From: Clostridia bacterium
GTDB taxonomy: Bacteria; Bacillota; Clostridia; Lachnospirales; CAG-274
Assembly (NCBI GenBank): GCA_030536675.1
Contig: JAUNPM010000096.1
Span: 1-6,326, forward strand
DNA length: 6,326 nt
Direction: 5' to 3'
Made by a program: the position numbers and the translations under genes. Under the pieces are notes generated by a model. It was not told the DNA's origin. It did no database searches and saw nothing but the letters and a program-made list of their open reading frames with translations. Below, in pieces: positions 3,966 through 6,326 of the stretch. The number at the start of each line of letters is the position of its first letter. Positions within the stretch are counted from its first letter, which is position 1.

Positions 3966-6326
3966 ATGAAAAATAAAATTTTAAGCCTTATACTGGGCAT
4001 AATTATCATATTAAGCAATTTAACATTTACAAACGCAGCTCAAAGCTGCAAACCCGAAGCCGATGACTATACAATAAAAAATAATGTCAATATGGACATA
4101 AGCCGCATTGAAATAGGCGAAACGGCCACAATATCAGTAGATATAATCGACAACCTTGTTAAAACAAGCGAAATTGTTTCAGCCGATAATATTAGTGTAA
4201 CTTCAGGTGACGGAAGTTTCGGAAAAATAGAATCAAATTCAATAACAATTACTTCCTCCGAAAGCGAAAATCTTAAATATACGATCAAATTTAAGGAAGC
4301 CACTTATACGGGATCAGGCAGCACAATTACATTTAAAGTAAAATACAAAAATTTAAACCTGACCTCCGATAAAATTACCGTTGAAATAAACGAATGTAGC
4401 GCTAGAGATAACGACATTGACAATTCGGGAGATACCACGGATCAAAATGTAATTACAAAGCAGCCCTATGTTGAAATAAGCAGAAGTGCCATACCAAATC
4501 CCATAAAAGCAAATGAAGAATTTACAATCAAACTTTCCATTAAAAACAGAGGCGGAGTTGAAATGAAAAGACCCGTAATGACATTGTCACTTCCCGACTC
4601 TATTAATTCATTGGACGGAATGGGAAATATTCAAATACCCGACATAGACGCAGGTACCTCAAGAAATATAACCCTCCGCTTTAAGGGAGCAGATTACATA
4701 CAGTCCGATTCCGAAGCCATTGATATTACATTAAGCTATAACTACAATTCAGGCTCATCAGGACTTACTCAAGGCATATATACAGACAGAATATTTATAC
4801 CAATGGAATCCACAACAAAAAGCTCCGCTCCTTTGATACAAATATCAAGAGGCTCCTTTTCATCTCCTATAGAGAGTGATACAGAATTTGAGCTTTCCGT
4901 TAAGGTAAAAAACATAGGCGAAACCGCAATTACCGCTCCAATGCTTACATTTACTTTTCCCGAAGAGCTTATACCCCTTGATGACAGCTCATCATTTGAG
5001 CTCCCCTCATTACAGGCAGGAGAGGAAGTAAACAAAACACTTAAGCTTAAAACAAAGAAATATATTTCCTCATCTTCACAGGAAATTACAGCTGAACTTA
5101 AATACAGCTATAAATCGGAAAATGACAATGTACAGGGAAGCGAAACAGCAAAGCTCATTGTGCCCACCAAATCAAACGATGATGAGGGTGCAGAGCCACT
5201 GCTTCAAATCACATCCGAAAACATTGACAAGCCTTTAAAAAGCAATGAAAATTTTTCCGTAAAAGTAACAATTAACAACATAGGCTCCACAGACCTTAAA
5301 GCAGGAGTATTAAACTGGGAATCGGGAGACGGGATCATACTTACAGACAAATCCTCATCTGTAAATATAGGCAGTATCAAAGCAGGCAAAAGCAAAGAAA
5401 TAACCTTAAAAGGCAAAACCATAGACAAGCTGGCGTCCACCTCTCAAACAATAACAGGCGAACTTACTTATAAATACGAAACAGGCAAAGGCTCCGCACA
5501 GGGCAGTGAAACCACAAAAGTTGTGCTTCCCACACAGTCATCTGACGAAACAGCCTCAAATAATGCCACACCTAATATTATTGTAAATAAATACAGCTAC
5601 GGCGGAGTGCCTATAGCAAACGGCTCTATGTTTAACTTTGACGTTTCCTTCCGCAACACAAGCAAAACAACAACTATTGACAACATAGTTATGAGTCTTG
5701 AAACAGGCGAAGGACTTTCAATACATCAGGCGTCAAATACCTATTACTATGAAAATCTTTCTCCTCAAAGCACAAGAAGCCAGTCAATAGGTATGCAGGT
5801 CCTTCCCACAGCTGAAACAGGTTCTGTGAAACTTACAATTAATTTCAGCTATGAATATGTTGAAAACAGTGAGAGAAAACAGGTTACGTCATCTCAAAAT
5901 GTATCTATACCCGTTTACAAGCCCGACAAGCTGGAAATAACTCTCGAACCTCTTGCTCAGGCAACAGTTGGACAGGAACAGACAATTACTCTTAATTATG
6001 TAAACAAGGGTAAGGGAGAGCTTTCAAATGTAAAAGCCGAGCTTACGGGAGATGTAACGGCACTTACTTCCGTTCAAAATTTAGGCAACTTTGAATCAGG
6101 CAAAAGCGGAACTATAAACTTTGTGGTTATTCCCGAAACATCGGGAGAAGTTAATTTCACAATAAAAGTATCCTATGAAGATGCCAACCTTGAGCAAAAA
6201 ACCCTTGAATTTCCCTGCACAATGTCAGTTGAGGAATATATTGACGAGAGCGGAATGTTTGAGCCCGAAATGCCTGCCGAAGAAGAAACATCTTCACACA
6301 AGGGCATTATTATAGGCTTAATATCA
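3966..6326 (+). CDS. Large exported protein with tandem Ig-like (CARDB/COG1361-like) repeats, partial at 3' end
   Basis: The frame is open from the ATG at 3966 to the window edge, 787 residues with no stop. It starts with a Sec signal peptide: MKNK, a hydrophobic core (residues 5-16), and a likely cleavage after FTNA (21-24). A beta-rich domain follows (about 30-150), then an acidic linker and five tandem units starting at Pro167, Pro289, Pro411, Pro536 and about Leu660. Each opens with a pattern like PLIQIS followed by sequences such as FELSVKVKNIG, typical of CARDB/NEW3/COG1361 Ig-like folds. After an acidic stretch (about 758-778), SHKGIIIGLIS begins what is probably a membrane anchor. The bulk should therefore sit outside the membrane. 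Close coupling to the ATPase suggests it works with an exporter, either as the extracellular part of the permease or as an adaptor or surface protein. AGGAAAGGG (about 3950-3958) at the end of the ATPase gene is a plausible ribosome binding site. Function is unknown; the repeat architecture is secure and the family name is moderately so. Confidence 0.85.
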   Translation, partial: MKNKILSLILGIIIILSNLTFTNAAQSCKPEADDYTIKNNVNMDISRIEIGETATISVDIIDNLVKTSEIVSADNISVTSGDGSFGKIESNSITITSSESENLKYTIKFKEATYTGSGSTITFKVKYKNLNLTSDKITVEINECSARDNDIDNSGDTTDQNVITKQPYVEISRSAIPNPIKANEEFTIKLSIKNRGGVEMKRPVMTLSLPDSINSLDGMGNIQIPDIDAGTSRNITLRFKGADYIQSDSEAIDITLSYNYNSGSSGLTQGIYTDRIFIPMESTTKSSAPLIQISRGSFSSPIESDTEFELSVKVKNIGETAITAPMLTFTFPEELIPLDDSSSFELPSLQAGEEVNKTLKLKTKKYISSSSQEITAELKYSYKSENDNVQGSETAKLIVPTKSNDDEGAEPLLQITSENIDKPLKSNENFSVKVTINNIGSTDLKAGVLNWESGDGIILTDKSSSVNIGSIKAGKSKEITLKGKTIDKLASTSQTITGELTYKYETGKGSAQGSETTKVVLPTQSSDETASNNATPNIIVNKYSYGGVPIANGSMFNFDVSFRNTSKTTTIDNIVMSLETGEGLSIHQASNTYYYENLSPQSTRSQSIGMQVLPTAETGSVKLTINFSYEYVENSERKQVTSSQNVSIPVYKPDKLEITLEPLAQATVGQEQTITLNYVNKGKGELSNVKAELTGDVTALTSVQNLGNFESGKSGTINFVVIPETSGEVNFTIKVSYEDANLEQKTLEFPCTMSVEEYIDESGMFEPEMPAEEETSSHKGIIIGLIS
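4464..6230 (+). repeat. Five protein-level tandem repeats of about 122-125 residues
   Basis: Unit starts fall at residues 167, 289, 411, 536 and about 660, a period of 122, 122, 125 and 124. Units 2 and 3 are most alike: both end with Y.Y followed, exactly 101 residues after the unit start, by QGSET and then V/L-x-PT. Unit 1 has the equivalent TQGIYTDRIFIP at offset 102. Units 4 and 5 are more diverged, and unit 5 is shorter (about 96 residues). The repeats are not obvious at the DNA level, indicating old duplication rather than recent expansion. Each unit is predicted to be one beta sandwich. Confidence 0.75.

Noticed and set aside
4029..4049. Cys28 of the exported protein as a lipoprotein attachment site
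   Set aside because: The residues before it are A-Q-S rather than a lipobox, and a standard signal-peptidase site (FTNA) precedes it.
4067..5440. Minus-strand open frames of 75-90 codons inside the Ig-repeat gene
   Set aside because: They are serine/leucine-rich antisense shadows of a continuous, signal-peptide-bearing reading frame and lack start signals.

Overview
The window looks like chromosomal DNA from a low-GC Gram-positive bacterium, most likely a gut-type member of the Clostridia. The reasons are AT-rich intergenic DNA, strong AGGAGG-type ribosome binding sites, textbook sigma-A promoters with 17-base spacers, a clostridial-type class II aldolase, and an ABC-type exporter paired with a very large secreted protein. 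The exact genus cannot be read from the sequence. No RNA genes, insertion sequences, CRISPR arrays or phage genes were seen.

The left half (1-2980) is read on the minus strand. Reading leftwards from a promoter at 3020-3048 there is a class II fructose-bisphosphate aldolase (2033-2980, fba). Next comes a 209-base gap holding a second promoter and a structured leader, then an IMP dehydrogenase (312-1823, guaB) closed by a strong intrinsic terminator (262-298). Last is the 5' part of a small cysteine-rich protein that resembles the C_GCAxxG_C_C putative redox family (1-191, running off the window). These look like separately promoted metabolic genes: glycolysis, the committed step of GMP synthesis, and a possible redox protein. 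No convincing terminator lies between fba and guaB, so some read-through is possible.

The right half (3171-6326) is read on the plus strand from a near-consensus promoter (TTGACA, 17 bases, TATTAT). It holds a MacB/LolD/YknY-type ABC ATPase (3259-3963, TTG start) and, 2 bases later, a large exported protein (3966 to the window end, at least 787 residues). That protein has a signal peptide, an N-terminal beta-rich domain and five tandem Ig-like units of about 122-125 residues. A new hydrophobic stretch begins exactly at the window edge. The ATPase has no permease inside the window, so an FtsX/MacB-type permease is expected downstream or fused to the C-terminus.

The most notable points are these. 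The IMP dehydrogenase is of the unusual type known from the protozoan Tritrichomonas foetus. The ATPase and Ig-repeat protein look like an exporter or cell-surface system in which a repeat protein occupies the place of the usual membrane-fusion adaptor. The guaB leader can form mutually exclusive RNA structures.
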